Source: Campylobacteraceae bacterium
Lineage (GTDB): Bacteria > Campylobacterota > Campylobacteria > Campylobacterales > Sulfurovaceae
Length of the DNA: 12,980 bases
Assembly (NCBI GenBank): GCA_026995985.1
Contig: JALWNF010000166.1
Span: 1 to 12,980, forward strand
Direction: 5' to 3'
How positions within the stretch are numbered: the stretch's first letter is position 1; each line of letters opens with the position of its first letter. Below are positions 1 through 6,376 of this stretch, one piece after another. Made by a program: the position numbers and the translations under genes. The notes beneath the pieces were generated by a model. It did no database searches, was not told where the DNA came from, and saw only the letters and a program-made list of their open reading frames with translations.

Positions 1-1234
1 CTTGTTTAACAGTTGGTTGGATATGACCTGCATCATCTCTTGCACGGCTACAAAGAAGAATATCTTTTCCTTCATACTTATACATATAAGAGAATCTTGT
101 CCAAGCCTTTTCAAGTACAAGACCTTTAAGTGAAGCCTCTACCCAGTTTTTACCACCATCAAAAGAGATATCTACACCCTTAATGGTTCCCATACCTGAC
201 CAAGCAAGACCTTCAATCTCTACCATCTCGCCTTTTTTAAGGTTTTTCCATGGCTTCTCTGGACAAGGAGATGTAATAACTGAGTTAACCTCATTTGCAT
301 AGAAGTGTTGAATAGCTTTACCATTATTTTTTGTAAGAGCAGTATATTTTGCAGTCTCCTCTTTTGCATAGTATGGCTCAGATGCAAACTCAAGTCTTGC
401 TAACCACTTAACACATAAGTTACCTTCCCAACCTGGAACAAGTAGTCTAATTGGATAACCCTGCTCAGGGCGAAGTGCTTCACCATTTTGTCCCCAAACA
501 ATCATAGCATCGTCAAGTACTTTGTCTACAGGAATAGTTCTTCCCATATGAGAGCTATCACCACCTTCAGCCAACATCCAGCGTGCCTCTTTTTTTAGAC
601 CAAGGTCTCTAAGAATATCTTTGATGTAGACACCTGTCCACTCTGCACATGACATAAACCCTTTAGCAAACTGAATAGAGTTAAACTGAGGACCTCTCCA
701 TTCTGGACCACCATTTGCTGGACACTCAATAAAGTGAACTCTTGAGACATTAGGGTACTTTTTGAGCTCATCCATTGTAAGTACAATAGGCTTTTCTACT
801 AGACCATGAATCATAAGTCTATGCTGATTTGGGTCAATTGTTGGTGTACCACCATGACATCTATTGAAGAATAGACCATTTGGAGTAATGATTCCACAAG
901 AGTCTTGAATTGGTGTTACAGCAATAGATGCTTGCATATTTCCAGAAGATAAAATAGGTGTTGTTCTTCTGATAACATTGTGTTCATAAGGTGATGGCTG
1001 ACCATATTGATTTTTTGTTACTGGGTCACCTAGCTCTGTTGCCCATGGTTTCTCTTCCATAATATTAGGATCATCTTCTGCATTAGCTTTAGTAGCTAAA
1101 ACAGTTGAAGCCACAACAGCACCTGCTGAGTAGGCAGCAGCTTTTCTGAAAAAATTTCTTCTATTCAGTAACGCTTCACTAGCTTCTGTCTTAGATGCTT
1201 GTGTAGTGTCTGAATCTTTAGACATTTTAGTCAT
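1..1234 (-). CDS. soxC: SoxC, sulfane dehydrogenase molybdopterin subunit (partial, C-terminus beyond window)
   Basis: SoxC is the molybdenum-cofactor subunit of periplasmic SoxCD, which oxidises the sulfane sulfur held on SoxYZ during thiosulfate oxidation. 411 residues are visible and the frame is open at base 1, so roughly the last few tens of residues are missing. A twin-arginine signal is clear: R25-R26 in LNRRNFFRKA, then a hydrophobic stretch to about residue 48, fitting Tat export of a folded cofactor protein. The oxidoreductase molybdopterin-binding domain carries the expected Mo-ligand cysteine, C171 in HFIECPANGG, and the SoxC-type segment YGQPSPYEHNVIRR (77-90). The dimerisation domain begins near residue 310. 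The start is the ATG at 1234, 4 bases after AGGAGG. An in-frame ATG at 1225 is 13 bases from it and less likely. The gene has its own strong promoter. SoxD would normally be encoded nearby but is not in the window. Confidence 0.93.
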   Translation of the reverse strand, partial: MTKMSKDSDTTQASKTEASEALLNRRNFFRKAAAYSAGAVVASTVLATKANAEDDPNIMEEKPWATELGDPVTKNQYGQPSPYEHNVIRRTTPILSSGNMQASIAVTPIQDSCGIITPNGLFFNRCHGGTPTIDPNQHRLMIHGLVEKPIVLTMDELKKYPNVSRVHFIECPANGGPEWRGPQFNSIQFAKGFMSCAEWTGVYIKDILRDLGLKKEARWMLAEGGDSSHMGRTIPVDKVLDDAMIVWGQNGEALRPEQGYPIRLLVPGWEGNLCVKWLARLEFASEPYYAKEETAKYTALTKNNGKAIQHFYANEVNSVITSPCPEKPWKNLKKGEMVEIEGLAWSGMGTIKGVDISFDGGKNWVEASLKGLVLEKAWTRFSYMYKYEGKDILLCSRARDDAGHIQPTVKQ

Positions 1235-1238
1235 TTGT

Positions 1239-1244
1239 CCTCCT
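1239..1244 (-). promoter_or_regulatory. soxC ribosome binding site
   Basis: AGGAGG read on the minus strand, a full Shine-Dalgarno match, 4 bases before the ATG at 1234. The spacing is somewhat short, but the next in-frame ATG (1225) would be 13 bases away, so this site favours 1234 as the start. Confidence 0.8.
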
Positions 1245-1263
1245 TTAAGATTTTGTATTTCAT

Positions 1264-1280
1264 CTCGGAAATACTCGGAA
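1264..1280 (-). repeat. Tandem 7-mer TTCCGAG-TAT-TTCCGAG in the soxC leader
   Basis: Two identical 7-mers (minus strand TTCCGAG) are separated by three bases, giving a 10-bp period, so both copies face the same side of the helix. They occupy roughly +1 to +17 of the transcript predicted from the promoter at 1288-1316. The position suits a repressor site, or a leader element bound by a small RNA or protein. The role is inference. Confidence 0.5.
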
Positions 1281-1287
1281 CAGTTAG

Positions 1288-1316
1288 ATTATATGGGAAG
1301 ATATTTTAAATGTCAA
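1288..1316 (-). promoter_or_regulatory. Consensus sigma70 promoter of soxC
   Basis: On the minus strand a perfect -35 TTGACA (1311-1316), a 17-base spacer and a perfect -10 TATAAT (1288-1293) lie upstream of soxC. Transcription would start near 1281, giving a leader of about 47 bases that ends in a strong ribosome binding site. Campylobacterota promoters usually have a poorly conserved -35 box, so a 12/12 match at ideal spacing is notable and predicts strong transcription. Confidence 0.88.
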
Positions 1317-1330
1317 GTTATTTTATTTAT

Positions 1331-1357
1331 AATTTTGCTCAATAATTGAGCAAAATT
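1331..1357. promoter_or_regulatory. 27-bp perfect palindrome upstream of soxC promoter (candidate operator)
   Basis: AATTTTGCTCAA (1331-1342) and TTGAGCAAAATT (1346-1357) are exact reverse complements around a TAA spacer. The centre (1344) lies about 63 bp upstream of the predicted soxC transcription start, which is where class I activators of the CRP/FNR type bind. No T-run follows on either strand, so a terminator is unlikely. It does not match a CRP or FNR consensus, so the regulator is unknown. Confidence 0.55.
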
Positions 1358-1362
1358 GTATC

Positions 1363-1376
1363 AATTGTGAACAATT
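1363..1376. promoter_or_regulatory. Second inverted repeat AATTGT-GA-ACAATT near the soxC palindrome
   Basis: Six-base arms around a GA spacer lie 5 bp beyond the large palindrome. In addition CAATAATTG (1340-1348) and CAATTATTG (1372-1380) are exact reverse complements, so the two symmetric elements interlock. This could be a second binding site for the same or another regulator. Short AT-rich inverted repeats also arise by chance, hence the low confidence. Confidence 0.35.
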
Positions 1377-1380
1377 ATTG

Positions 1381-1787
1381 TTATTATTATTTAGAAGCAT
1401 TAAAAAAAGTTATAAATATAATACAAAAAACCCTAAATTCTATTAAAGATAAGTTAGATTTATTTAAAATCTATTTTTATAGCAATATTTTGATGAGAAT
1501 TACAAAATTTGCTAGTTGTGTATATATGAAACATTAGCTATTTTAAAAGCGTTATAAAATGTTGTCAATAAGTATATTGATTAAAATAGAAAGAGACTAT
1601 ATTGGATTGAGATTAAATAGTTATGGGGTTTATTATCTTTTTATATATAGAATTTTTTTAAAGTATAAAAATAATATTGATTATATTAAATTTATTGAAG
1701 TTTATTTTCTTTATAAATATTTTTTATATATTAAATTTATTTTAATAATGATTATATTTTAAAAAATTACTTTTTCTTATACTTTTT
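1381..1787. other. AT-rich intergenic stretch without a convincing gene
   Basis: About 400 bases of very AT-rich DNA lie between the soxC regulatory region and the next gene. Open frames here are short, rich in Ile/Leu/Tyr/Phe/Lys as expected for translated AT-rich noise, and lack ribosome binding sites. Contents noted: a near-consensus minus-strand promoter (1540-1568), a 15-bp direct repeat TATATTAAATTTATT at 1682-1696 and 1727-1741, and a weak 7-bp hairpin (1455-1473) followed by five T on the plus strand. A small RNA is possible but not shown. Confidence 0.6.
1540..1568 (-). promoter_or_regulatory. Near-consensus sigma70 promoter in the gap upstream of soxC
   Basis: On the minus strand a perfect -35 TTGACA (1563-1568), a 17-base spacer and TAAAAT (1540-1545, 5 of 6) predict a start near 1533. 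No gene begins between 1533 and the soxC promoter. It is therefore either a distal soxC promoter giving a leader of about 300 bases, or the promoter of an unannotated small RNA. Confidence 0.5.
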
Positions 1788-1819
1788 AATGAGAAAGAGG
1801 TTTACTCTTTCTTCTCATT
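1788..1819 (-). terminator. Imperfect hairpin overlapping the stop of the membrane-protein gene
   Basis: AATGAGAAAGAG (1788-1799) pairs with CTCTTTCTTCTCATT (1805-1819), leaving a three-base bulge. The hairpin spans the stop codon of the minus-strand gene. No T-run follows immediately; a T-rich stretch comes about 15 bases later. It could slow transcription or protect the 3' end, but it is not a textbook terminator. Confidence 0.3.
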
Positions 1820-2803
1820 ACTACTATCTTCTTTATCTTTAAAGAGTGCTTTTCTTCTACTTTTTATCTCTTCATACTTCTCATGCTCATCAATTTTTCT
1901 TAGACGTTGACGCTCTGTAAGTCGAAGTTTATCTTTTAGTGCCTTCATAGCAGGTTTTCTATTTGGTGCTGTTTTTTTACATTTAAAGATTACATCAGGA
2001 ATATCTCCATAGTATATGATACGAATACACTCCTCTTTTGAATCATACTCAACATTTTGCATTTGAGAGTAGTAGTACTCGTGACACTCTCCAGATTTTC
2101 CTTTTGACTCTGCACACTGCTTATTCTCTGGTGCTAAGTTTGGCTTAAGAAGGTTAAAAGTCTCTGCTCCTTTACAGATGCTAAAGTACTCACTTGATAG
2201 TATTAAAAATTCTAACTTTCTTGTAGCAATAACAGGTTGTTTTGGTGGACGAGTCTCAAGTGGTGGGAACTGAATTTTTGTAACATTAGTAGGAAAGCTA
2301 AAAATCTGCGGTTGAGTATTAAACTCCTCATCTTTATTTGCAAATACTTGGATATTATCTCCATCAAAGCTAATCTCTTTTTCGATTGCTGCTTGAACAT
2401 TTGATTCAAACTCTTTAAGTCTCTCTGCTGCTTTTATTGGAAACTCTATATATCTATTTCTTGCCCAAAAGATAAATGCTATAGTAATAATAGTCAATAT
2501 AAAACTAAACAATAGACTATAGAAGTTATCAAGTGCTAACCCTAATGCAATAAAGAAGACCAAAAAAAGCATAATCCAAGAAGCACGCATATAGTCTGAC
2601 CAAAAGTAGTCAGTCCAATTTCGTTTAAGTATCTGTAGATGAACTTTTCTACAAGCAATTTTATTTGTCATATGTGCTTTTCTTGCTTCATACTTAGGGT
2701 TAAGTAGATGGTTAATATAGAGAAGAGCCCCTATAAATGTGACTATAACTAAACCTAAAAGTATCAGAAGTATAATTGACAGACTAAGATTAAAATTCTC
2801 CAT
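1802..2803 (-). CDS. Unrecognised three-helix membrane protein with a large charged cytoplasmic domain
   Basis: I do not recognise this 333-residue protein. Hydrophobic segments lie at about 6-31, 75-92 and 95-114. The loop after the first (34-66) is rich in Lys/Arg/His, so it is probably cytoplasmic, putting the N-terminus outside and the long C-terminal part (115-333) inside. That part has a proline-rich stretch (163-192), five cysteines (210, 230, 240, 259, 275) and a highly charged Lys/Glu/Arg tail from about 285 that is probably helical. The start is the ATG at 2803. A longer reading from a TTG at 2815 lacks a ribosome binding site and adds only four residues. It is transcribed alone, divergently from topA, from a TGGTATACT promoter. 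The cysteines are not in a familiar metal-binding pattern. Function unknown. Confidence 0.8.
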   Translation of the reverse strand: MENFNLSLSIILLILLGLVIVTFIGALLYINHLLNPKYEARKAHMTNKIACRKVHLQILKRNWTDYFWSDYMRASWIMLFLVFFIALGLALDNFYSLLFSFILTIITIAFIFWARNRYIEFPIKAAERLKEFESNVQAAIEKEISFDGDNIQVFANKDEEFNTQPQIFSFPTNVTKIQFPPLETRPPKQPVIATRKLEFLILSSEYFSICKGAETFNLLKPNLAPENKQCAESKGKSGECHEYYYSQMQNVEYDSKEECIRIIYYGDIPDVIFKCKKTAPNRKPAMKALKDKLRLTERQRLRKIDEHEKYEEIKSRRKALFKDKEDSSNEKKE

Positions 2804-2827
2804 AACGATTCCCAATTTTTTATTAAC

Positions 2828-2836
2828 AGTATACCA
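2828..2836 (-). promoter_or_regulatory. Extended -10 promoter of the membrane-protein gene
   Basis: TGGTATACT on the minus strand is an extended -10 (TGn plus TATACT). It predicts a start near 2821 and a leader of about 18 bases. There is no good -35 box at 17 bases (ATATAG), which is normal for extended -10 promoters and for Campylobacterota. Confidence 0.5.
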
Positions 2837-2862
2837 AAAAAAAGGATTAGCTATATAAAAAA

Positions 2863-2892
2863 TTGCTCTTTATCAAGATATTTTGTTACAAT
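2863..2892 (+). promoter_or_regulatory. Candidate topA promoter
   Basis: TGTTACAAT (2884-2892) is an extended -10 with TACAAT, and a weak -35 TTGCTC lies at 2863-2868 with an 18-base spacer. The predicted start near 2899 lies downstream of the first in-frame ATG (2891), which supports beginning topA at 2927. Confidence 0.5.
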
Positions 2893-2926
2893 GCTCAAAA
2901 AAATTATCTATTGGTGTATTGAGTAT

Positions 2927-5164
2927 ATGAAAAATTTAATTATTGTAGAATCTCCTGCAAAAGCTAGAACTATCTCTACTTTTTTAGGAAAAAACTATAA
3001 AGTGGTTGCCTCTAAAGGGCATATTAGGGATTTACCTAAAAGCTCATTTGGAATTACTATTGATGAAGATGGAAAGTTTGTACCTAAGTACTCTATTCCA
3101 AGAGAGGTAAACCCTATTGTAAAAGAGTTAAAGAAGTTAGCTAAAGAGGCAGAGACTATCTATATAGCAACAGATGAGGATAGAGAGGGAGAGGCTATTG
3201 GTTATCATATTGCTATGGCAATAAAAAAAGACCCAGAGTCCTTGCCTCGTATTGTTTTTCATGAGATTACTAAAACAGCTATAAAAAAGGCATTAAATAA
3301 TCCTAGAAAAATAGATATGGACTCTGTCAATGCCCAACAGGCAAGACGACTTCTTGATCGTATGGTAGGGTATAAGCTCTCTCCTCTTTTAGCAAGTAAA
3401 ATTCAAAAGGGGCTTAGTGCAGGGCGTGTTCAAAGCTCTTCACTAAAAATTGTAGTTGACCGTGAACGTGAAATTAGAGCCTTTAAGCCAGAAGAGTATT
3501 GGACAATAGATGGTATATTTGAGAAGAGTATAGAGTCTAGTATTTATGCTTTTGATGGTACCAAACTAGATAAAATGAGTATTAAAAATAAGGAGATGGC
3601 AAATAGCATTGTTCAATCTGCTATTAAAGAGAACTTTGTCGTAGAGGCTTTAGAGAAAAAGGAGAGAAGGAGTAAAACTCCACCACCTTTTATGACATCT
3701 ACTCTTCAACAATCGGCCTCGACACAGTTAGGTTTTTCACCTAAAAAGACTATGATGGTTGCTCAAAAACTCTATGAAGGTGTTAAAACAAATAAGGGAA
3801 ATATGGGTGTTATTACCTATATGAGAACTGACAGTATGAACTTGGCAAAAGAGGCAGTAGAGTCTGCTAGAGAGTATATCGCTTCAAACTTTGGAGCAGA
3901 CTATTTGCCTAAAAAAGCAAAGAGTTATGTTACTTCATCAAAAGGGGCTCAAGAGGCTCATGAGGCTATTCGTCCTACTATGGTTGAGTTTACTCCATTA
4001 ATTGCTAAAGATTATTTAAGTGCTGATGAGTTTAAACTATATCGTCTAATATATAACCGTTTTTTAGCATCTCAAATGACAGAAGCTAGATTAGAGTCTC
4101 AAACCATTCTTTTTAAAGGAGAGAGGTCAACATTTAAAGCTAGTGGTAGAAAGTTGCTTTTTGATGGTTTCTATAGAGTAACAGGTTATAATGAAAAAGA
4201 TAAACTTCTTCCAGAGTTAAAAAGAGGTCAAAAGGTTACCTTAGATGATATTAAACCACAACAGCACTTTACAGAACCACCTCCACGGTATAATGAAGCA
4301 AGTCTAATTAAAAAATTAGAATCTCTTGGAATTGGACGACCAAGTACCTATGCTCCAACTATTACTATTTTGCAACAGCGTAAATATATAGAGATTAAAA
4401 AAAAGAGAATCCACCCTACAGAGATAGCCTTTACTGTAGTTGAGATGTTAGAAGAGCATTTTTCTGAGATTGTTGATTCAGCATTTACCTCCAATATGGA
4501 AGCAGACCTAGATAAAATTGGTGAGGGTAAGCTTGATTGGCAAAAGGTTCTTGCTGATTTTTATGAGCCATTTATGAAGAAGATATCTGATGGTAAAGAG
4601 AAAATCAAGAGTAAAAAGATAGCTATTCCAACTGGAGAGATGTGTCCTAAGTGTGGACATGAGTTATTAAGAAGAAAAGGTCGTTATGGTGAGTTTATTG
4701 CTTGTGGGAACTTTCCTAAGTGTAAATATACAACTGACTTAGAGGGAAATACTCCACCAGAACCACAAAAAACAGACAAAGTATGTGACAAGTGTGGTGA
4801 GATGATGGTAATTAAAGATAGCCGTCGTGGTAAGTTCTATGCTTGTTCAGCTTATCCAAAATGTAAAAATGCACAGCCCTTAGTACCACCAAGAGAGCTA
4901 GATGTGCCTTGTCCTAAGTGTGGCTCTAAACTTTATGAAAAAGAGGGGAAACGAGGTAAGTTTTATGGTTGTTCAAACTACCCTAAGTGTCGTTTTATAT
5001 CAAATGGTGAACCATTAGATATAAAGTGTCCTGAGTGTGAAAGTATAGTGGTTCACAAAGTATTGAAGAGAGGTGAGGTATATGAGTGTATTAATAAGAA
5101 GTGTAAATGGAGTGAGCCTGTTCCAACAGATAAACTCAAAAATAGACCAAAAATAGATTCCTAG
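2927..5164 (+). CDS. topA: DNA topoisomerase I (type IA)
   Basis: TopA relaxes negative supercoils by cutting one DNA strand through a 5'-phosphotyrosine link. The 745-residue protein opens with the TOPRIM domain: E7 in LIIVESPAKA and the acidic D83-E-D85-REGE motif that binds magnesium. The catalytic tyrosine is Y298 in ITYMRTDS. The SAGRVQSSSL and GIGRPSTYAPTI motifs typical of the family follow in the expected order. The C-terminus carries four zinc ribbons, three regular Cys4 units (CPKC..., CDKC..., CPKC... each closed by CxxxPKC) and a fourth divergent one (CPEC...CINKKC). The start is the ATG at 2927, because family proteins begin at MKNLIIVESPAKA. The ATG at 2891 adds 12 unrelated residues and sits in the promoter. 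The ribosome binding site is weak. A metallophosphoesterase gene follows after 9 bases. Confidence 0.96.
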   Translation: MKNLIIVESPAKARTISTFLGKNYKVVASKGHIRDLPKSSFGITIDEDGKFVPKYSIPREVNPIVKELKKLAKEAETIYIATDEDREGEAIGYHIAMAIKKDPESLPRIVFHEITKTAIKKALNNPRKIDMDSVNAQQARRLLDRMVGYKLSPLLASKIQKGLSAGRVQSSSLKIVVDREREIRAFKPEEYWTIDGIFEKSIESSIYAFDGTKLDKMSIKNKEMANSIVQSAIKENFVVEALEKKERRSKTPPPFMTSTLQQSASTQLGFSPKKTMMVAQKLYEGVKTNKGNMGVITYMRTDSMNLAKEAVESAREYIASNFGADYLPKKAKSYVTSSKGAQEAHEAIRPTMVEFTPLIAKDYLSADEFKLYRLIYNRFLASQMTEARLESQTILFKGERSTFKASGRKLLFDGFYRVTGYNEKDKLLPELKRGQKVTLDDIKPQQHFTEPPPRYNEASLIKKLESLGIGRPSTYAPTITILQQRKYIEIKKKRIHPTEIAFTVVEMLEEHFSEIVDSAFTSNMEADLDKIGEGKLDWQKVLADFYEPFMKKISDGKEKIKSKKIAIPTGEMCPKCGHELLRRKGRYGEFIACGNFPKCKYTTDLEGNTPPEPQKTDKVCDKCGEMMVIKDSRRGKFYACSAYPKCKNAQPLVPPRELDVPCPKCGSKLYEKEGKRGKFYGCSNYPKCRFISNGEPLDIKCPECESIVVHKVLKRGEVYECINKKCKWSEPVPTDKLKNRPKIDS

Positions 5165-5167
5165 GAG
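5163..5167 (+). promoter_or_regulatory. Ribosome binding site overlapping the topA stop
   Basis: AGGAG begins on the second base of the topA TAG stop and lies 6 bases before the GTG start at 5174. It supports the GTG start and suggests that translation of the two genes is coupled. Confidence 0.75.
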
Positions 5168-5173
5168 TAAGTA

Positions 5174-5680
5174 GTGAAGATTGGTATTCTCTCTGATAGT
5201 CATAGAAAAACAGAACTCCATAAGGAGGCTATAGAGCATCTCCTTTCTCAAGGAGTTGAGTATCTGCTTCATGCAGGAGATATTATGTTAGAGAAGCATT
5301 TAAAGATGCTTGAAGAGACCAATCTTCCTTATGTTTGTGTCTATGGAAATAATGATTTAGCACTAACCCATCTATATGGGAAGTACAATATCTTTAAAGA
5401 GCCTTACTATTTTAAGATAGATAATTTAAAAATTAAGATAATGCATATGCCATATTTTATGTCAGCAGATGCAGATATAGTAGTTTCAGGGCATACACAT
5501 ACTTTTGAGAGCTCTTTAAAAGGTGATACACTATTTATTAACCCTGGAGAGGTGTGTGCAAGAGAGAAGTCTTTAACAGAGTGTGCTATAGTTAGTGTTA
5601 AAGATAAAAAATTTAAAGTAGAGCACTATTTTAGGGAGCTTAGTCAAGATAGCTGGACTAAACGAGAGATAGAGCTTTAA
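5174..5680 (+). CDS. YfcE/MJ0936-type metallophosphoesterase
   Basis: A 168-residue, probably cytoplasmic phosphodiesterase of the calcineurin-like superfamily, which uses two divalent metals and usually cleaves phosphodiesters in vitro. The metal-binding motifs are all visible: D8-S-H10, G35-D36, G58-N59-N60-D61, H91, and G106-H107-T108-H109, followed by the family's NPG (123-125). Length and motif order match the small YfcE/MJ0936 group. The start is a GTG 6 bases after AGGAG, and translation begins directly into the first beta strand. It lies 9 bases behind topA and is very likely cotranscribed with it. Its stop is 2 bases from the stop of the convergent gene. The physiological substrate is unknown and there is no evident functional link to topA. 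Confidence 0.9.
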   Translation: MKIGILSDSHRKTELHKEAIEHLLSQGVEYLLHAGDIMLEKHLKMLEETNLPYVCVYGNNDLALTHLYGKYNIFKEPYYFKIDNLKIKIMHMPYFMSADADIVVSGHTHTFESSLKGDTLFINPGEVCAREKSLTECAIVSVKDKKFKVEHYFRELSQDSWTKREIEL

Positions 5681-5682
5681 AA

Positions 5683-6201
5683 CTATTTTACTGTATTGAG
5701 TGCATACTTTGTTTTAGAAAATTCTTGTATATATGAGTTTACTAGAGATTTCATAATTGAATTTCGCTTATATCTACTATATGATTGAGCATAAAGTTGA
5801 TTAATTAAAGTTAATGTTCTTGATAGTTGAGCAAGAGAGTCAAATGCCTCTTTTTTATACATTTTATTATTTATAGCAGAATCTAAAAGATAGTTATTTT
5901 GTTTCCATTGAAGCTTAAGCTCTTCAATTTTATTTTTAATGGTTGTTACTTTAGTACCTTTAGATATAAATTCAAGATTAGCTATAAACTGTTTTTTTAA
6001 ATTAGCAAGTTGCTCTTGGCTATCATACTTCTGTTCAATAATTGTAGTGTGAATCTTATCTAAAATATTTTGTTGTTTTTTTGCACTTTTCATCTCATCT
6101 AATAAAGGATATGTATTGAGAATAGCATAATCATTTGCAAAAGATTTAAAAGTTGAAGTAAGCAGTAGAGTTATTGCTACAAGTAGTTTAATCTTTTTCA
6201 T
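5683..6201 (-). CDS. Secreted all-helical protein of unknown function
   Basis: 172 residues with a Sec signal peptide: basic MKKIK, a hydrophobic core, and probable cleavage near A22 (SFA-ND). The mature part of about 150 residues is predicted to be almost entirely helical, with long amphipathic Lys/Glu/Gln/Leu stretches, no cysteine and no membrane anchor, so a periplasmic helical bundle is likely. I considered the PilJ/NarX-type sensor fold, but the RMLSQR-like signature is absent. The start has an AAGGA site 7 bases upstream, inside a purine-rich leader with two A7 runs. It is divergent from the response regulator gene (175 bases between the starts), which makes it a candidate target or accessory sensor of the phosphorelay. 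Its size resembles the kinase's own periplasmic region (about 145 residues). Function is not assigned. Confidence 0.8.
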   Translation of the reverse strand: MKKIKLLVAITLLLTSTFKSFANDYAILNTYPLLDEMKSAKKQQNILDKIHTTIIEQKYDSQEQLANLKKQFIANLEFISKGTKVTTIKNKIEELKLQWKQNNYLLDSAINNKMYKKEAFDSLAQLSRTLTLINQLYAQSYSRYKRNSIMKSLVNSYIQEFSKTKYALNTVK

Positions 6202-6236
6202 GGTTAAGTTCCTTTTTTTCTTTTTTTGTTGCGGGA

Positions 6237-6242
6237 ATTATA
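6237..6242 (-). promoter_or_regulatory. Candidate -10 box for the secreted helical protein
   Basis: A perfect TATAAT on the minus strand lies 36 bases upstream of the start codon. No recognisable -35 box is present at 16-18 bases. The purine-rich leader (two A7 runs around a G) follows it directly. Confidence 0.4.
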
Positions 6243-6365
6243 GTTTTTGAATTGGTAATAATAATGAAAATAATTGTCTGTTTATTAAAAATATGATAGA
6301 TTTTAATGAAAAATTACTAATTCACAAAATAATCACTTTATTTGGTAAAAATATTAAAAAATAGT

Positions 6366-6370
6366 GGGAG
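6366..6370 (+). promoter_or_regulatory. Ribosome binding site deciding a TTG start
   Basis: GGGAG lies 6 bases before the TTG at 6377. No in-frame ATG is available before the receiver domain begins, so this site supports a TTG start for the response regulator. Confidence 0.7.
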
Positions 6371-6376
6371 ATAGAG

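Noticed and set aside
1331..1357. The 27-bp palindrome as an intrinsic terminator
   Set aside because: No T-run follows on either strand; the arms carry T4 on the 5' side and A4 on the 3' side, the reverse of terminator layout.
1682..1741. 15-bp direct repeat TATATTAAATTTATT as an insertion footprint
   Set aside because: The unit is pure A/T in extremely AT-rich DNA, with no element between the copies; chance or slippage is sufficient.
1346..1762. Two short plus-strand reading frames (63 and 67 codons) in the soxC upstream gap
   Set aside because: One starts with TTG inside the palindrome, neither has a ribosome binding site, and their Ile/Leu/Tyr/Phe/Lys-rich content is what random AT-rich DNA encodes.
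2804..2815. TTG start four codons upstream of the membrane-protein ATG
   Set aside because: No Shine-Dalgarno sequence precedes it, and an ATG lies 12 bases downstream.
2891..2926. Upstream ATG as the topA start
   Set aside because: It adds 12 residues before the conserved MKNLIIVESPAKA, lies within the probable promoter, and has no ribosome binding site.
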